Part shown: piece after piece, positions 15,353-17,169 of the stretch
How the letters are laid out: each line of letters begins with the position of its first letter
Position numbering within the stretch: position 1 is the first letter of the stretch
Source of the DNA: Clostridiales bacterium
Lineage (GTDB): Bacteria; Bacillota; Clostridia; Caldicoprobacterales; UBA3941
Length of the DNA: 17,169 nt
Reading direction: 5' to 3'
Assembly: GCA_012522165.1 (NCBI GenBank)
Contig: JAAYKZ010000023.1
Span: 1 to 17,169, forward strand
Translations under genes and position numbers: made by a program
The notes under the pieces: generated by a model
Seen by the model: the letters and a program-made list of their open reading frames with translations, nothing else
Told to the model about the DNA's origin: nothing
Databases searched by the model: none

Positions 15353-15466
15353 ATACAATTTATTTAATGTATACCGGATGTTAAATAATAGTAATAAAGT
15401 ATTGTATAAAATTATTATTCATATTATCATATTATTATAAACAATTACCAAAGAAAGGAGTATATC

Positions 15467-17071
15467 ATGGCTAAAAAAGCAAAAGTTACTGTCCATCCTG
15501 ATTACAAGATAGGCAAAATAGAAAGACGTTTGTTTGGTGCATTCCTCGAGCCAATTGGCAACTGGGTATATGGAGGGATATACAATCCTAATCATCCAAC
15601 CGCAGATGATATGGGCTTTAGGCAAGATGTTCTTGATGCTGTAAGAGAATTTGAAGTTCCAGCTGTACGCTTGCCTGGAGGAAACTTTGTTTCAGGTTGG
15701 GATTGGAAGAATTCTATTGGACCAGTAGAGCAACGAAAGGCGCAGCTTGATTTGGCTTGGTTCCAGATTGAAACCAATAGGGTTGGCCACGATGAGTATA
15801 TTGAGTGGACAAAGAGAGCCAATACAGAACCATTATACACCATAAATCTTGGTACTGAAGATATGAAAAGTGCTTTTCATCTAGTGGAATATTCCCGTCA
15901 ACCTGGAGGTACATACTGGTCAGACCTGCGAAGGAAGAACGGTTATCCAGATCCACATCCTATAAAAATCTGGTATCTTGGCAACGAAATGGACGGTCAT
16001 TGGCAGATTGGATCATGGGAGAAGGATCCTGTTGGATTTGGTATTAGGACTCATGAAACATCTAAGATAATCAAATGGATTGATAATACGGCTGAGACAG
16101 TATTTTGTGGAACTTCAGATCATCATAGGCACTTCCCTGAGTGGGAAATGGCAGCTCTAGAACAATGCTATGAGTCAGTAGACTATGTATCATTACACCA
16201 TTATCATTCAGCACCTGTGGGAGATATTGCTAACTTTTTAAACGCTTCTTCTGTATTTGAGGACTATATAAGAACAACCATAGCAACCTGTGATTACATC
16301 CAGACAAAGATTAGAACACCTAAAAAGATGTATATATCCTTTGACGAATTTGGTGTCATGTTCCGTGAACAAAGTGAGGTTCTCTTTGGAAGAAGAGGAT
16401 GGCAGGATGTAACCAAGGACTATCATCAATTTGCTCCTAGAGAAAATGTCTTTAGAGTGCCAGATCCAGATAATGACGAGAGACAGTTTAGGCGTACTCA
16501 GAATCAAATGCTAAATGCTTTAGCCCTATCTTCAATACTTATGTTATTTATGCGATATGCAGATCGCATTAAGATAGCATGTATGACAGGAGGTCTCCAC
16601 AATATTATTACCTATGATGGCGTGTGGAAGACTGCTGCATATTATCCCTATTATCAATTGAACAGACTGACAAGAGACTGTATCTCTGTTATGCCTGCTG
16701 TGGATGGTCCTACATTTAATACCGAACAATATGCTCTTTCAGGCTCAATGCAATGTCATGCTTATGAAAATGTGCAGGCTATAGAAGCTGCCGCTGCGTA
16801 CAATGAGGAGAAGGAAGAGGTTAACATCTTTATTATCAATCGCTCTGTTGAAGATGATATTGAGATTACCCTTGATGTACGTGGATTTGAAGATTATGAA
16901 TTAGTTGAACACATAGAAATGTATACAGATGACCTAAGTAAAGGAAACAGCAAAGAAAATCCAAAGGCTATAGTACCTACCGTAAATAAGGATAGCAAAA
17001 TGGATGAAGGAAAGGTTATTGCTGTAACTAAGAAGCTTTCATGGAATGTATTCCGTCTTGCTAAAAAATAA
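15467..17071 (+). CDS. abfA: Intracellular GH51 alpha-L-arabinofuranosidase
   Basis: A 534-residue retaining glycoside hydrolase that removes terminal alpha-L-arabinofuranosyl groups from arabinoxylan or arabinan oligosaccharides. Active-site residues fall almost exactly where they do in Geobacillus and Clostridium GH51 enzymes: Glu28 in FGAFLEPIG, Arg68 and Asn73 in VRLPGGN, Asn173-Glu174 in WYLGNEMDG (acid/base), His244 and Tyr246 in SLHHYH, and Glu294 in FDEFGV (nucleophile). The C-terminal part (from about 440) is the usual beta-sandwich. There is no signal peptide, so it acts on imported oligosaccharides. One small oddity is GHWQIG after GNEMD where GPWQ is common. The start is set by AAAGGAG six bases upstream. 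It follows the permeases after a 114-base AT-rich gap with no operator copy; a weak TATAAA at 15405 is the only promoter hint, so it probably shares the transporter transcript. Confidence 0.93.
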   Translation: MAKKAKVTVHPDYKIGKIERRLFGAFLEPIGNWVYGGIYNPNHPTADDMGFRQDVLDAVREFEVPAVRLPGGNFVSGWDWKNSIGPVEQRKAQLDLAWFQIETNRVGHDEYIEWTKRANTEPLYTINLGTEDMKSAFHLVEYSRQPGGTYWSDLRRKNGYPDPHPIKIWYLGNEMDGHWQIGSWEKDPVGFGIRTHETSKIIKWIDNTAETVFCGTSDHHRHFPEWEMAALEQCYESVDYVSLHHYHSAPVGDIANFLNASSVFEDYIRTTIATCDYIQTKIRTPKKMYISFDEFGVMFREQSEVLFGRRGWQDVTKDYHQFAPRENVFRVPDPDNDERQFRRTQNQMLNALALSSILMLFMRYADRIKIACMTGGLHNIITYDGVWKTAAYYPYYQLNRLTRDCISVMPAVDGPTFNTEQYALSGSMQCHAYENVQAIEAAAAYNEEKEEVNIFIINRSVEDDIEITLDVRGFEDYELVEHIEMYTDDLSKGNSKENPKAIVPTVNKDSKMDEGKVIAVTKKLSWNVFRLAKK

Positions 17072-17097
17072 TATATAAATTATTAAGAAAATTAGTA

Positions 17098-17135
17098 AAG
17101 GCCTCCTAATATATGGATAGAAATTAGGAGACCTT
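17098..17135. terminator. Hairpin after the arabinofuranosidase
   Basis: AAGG and CTCCTAAT (17098-17110, with one unpaired C) pair with ATTAGGAG and CCTT (17123-17135, with one unpaired A), giving 12 pairs around a 12-base loop. No U-run follows on the plus strand, whereas the minus-strand side is T-rich (ACTAATTTTCTTAATAATTT), so it may terminate the GH51 gene weakly and a convergent minus-strand gene better. Confidence 0.5.
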
Positions 17136-17169
17136 AGTCAAGTCCAAATTAGTGTGTAAATTACCTCGG

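Noticed and set aside
15353..15466. Separate promoter for the arabinofuranosidase
   Set aside because: Only a TATAAA with no acceptable -35 is seen in very AT-rich DNA, and no operator copy is present; shared transcription with the permeases is simpler.
1..17169. CRISPR arrays, tRNA or rRNA genes, integrase or prophage genes, complete insertion sequences
   Set aside because: None was seen on reading both strands: no regularly spaced repeats, no cloverleaf-like segments in the gaps, and no transposase or integrase motifs in the coding regions.

Overview
The window comes from a low-GC, Gram-positive anaerobe, most likely a plant-fibre-degrading member of the Clostridia (Lachnospiraceae or relatives). 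Pointers to this are the AT-rich intergenic DNA, strong AGGAGG-type ribosome binding sites before most genes, a lipobox-bearing solute-binding protein of the LplA/YtcQ type with LplB/YtcP-type permeases and no ATPase gene, and a Clostridium/Bacillus-like GH51 arabinofuranosidase. No RNA gene, CRISPR array, complete mobile element or origin is visible. The placement is by family resemblance only; no database was searched.

Layout, left to right. (1) Positions 2-121 hold the last 39 codons of a beta-lactamase-fold (EstB/class C type) serine hydrolase. (2) Positions 236-4813 form a same-strand cluster: three tandem paralogous intracellular CE1/esterase-D-like esterases, each with an N-terminal immunoglobulin-like (E-set/CBM48-like) domain, followed by an aldo/keto reductase and a hairpin terminator. 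(3) A 12-TM MFS exporter-like gene lies on the minus strand (4949-6169), divergent from (4) a 561-residue esterase made of two alpha/beta-hydrolase repeats, of which the first has lost its catalytic Ser. (5) A MATE efflux gene. (6) A type-B carboxylesterase. (7) A CUT1 sugar-uptake system (lipoprotein plus two permeases) followed by (8) a GH51 alpha-L-arabinofuranosidase with a complete set of active-site residues.

The likely common job, by inference, is uptake of esterified arabinose-containing hemicellulose oligosaccharides (for example acylated arabinoxylan). Uptake would use the LplABC-like transporter with a shared ATPase encoded elsewhere. Intracellular esterases would remove acyl or hydroxycinnamoyl groups and AbfA would remove arabinose. 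The MFS and MATE pumps and the aldo/keto reductase are candidates for disposing of the released aromatic acids or aldehydes.

The intergenic regions support a common control circuit. A 16-bp motif of the form GCTAAAACG(W)nATAGC, centred on CG like LacI/GalR-family operators, sits just after the -10 box of TTGACA promoters in front of the two-domain esterase, the type-B carboxylesterase and the solute-binding protein. It also sits at the predicted -35 of the divergent MFS gene and, in weaker form, is repeated before the MATE gene. It was not found before the CE1 cluster or the GH51 gene. The regulator itself is not in the window.
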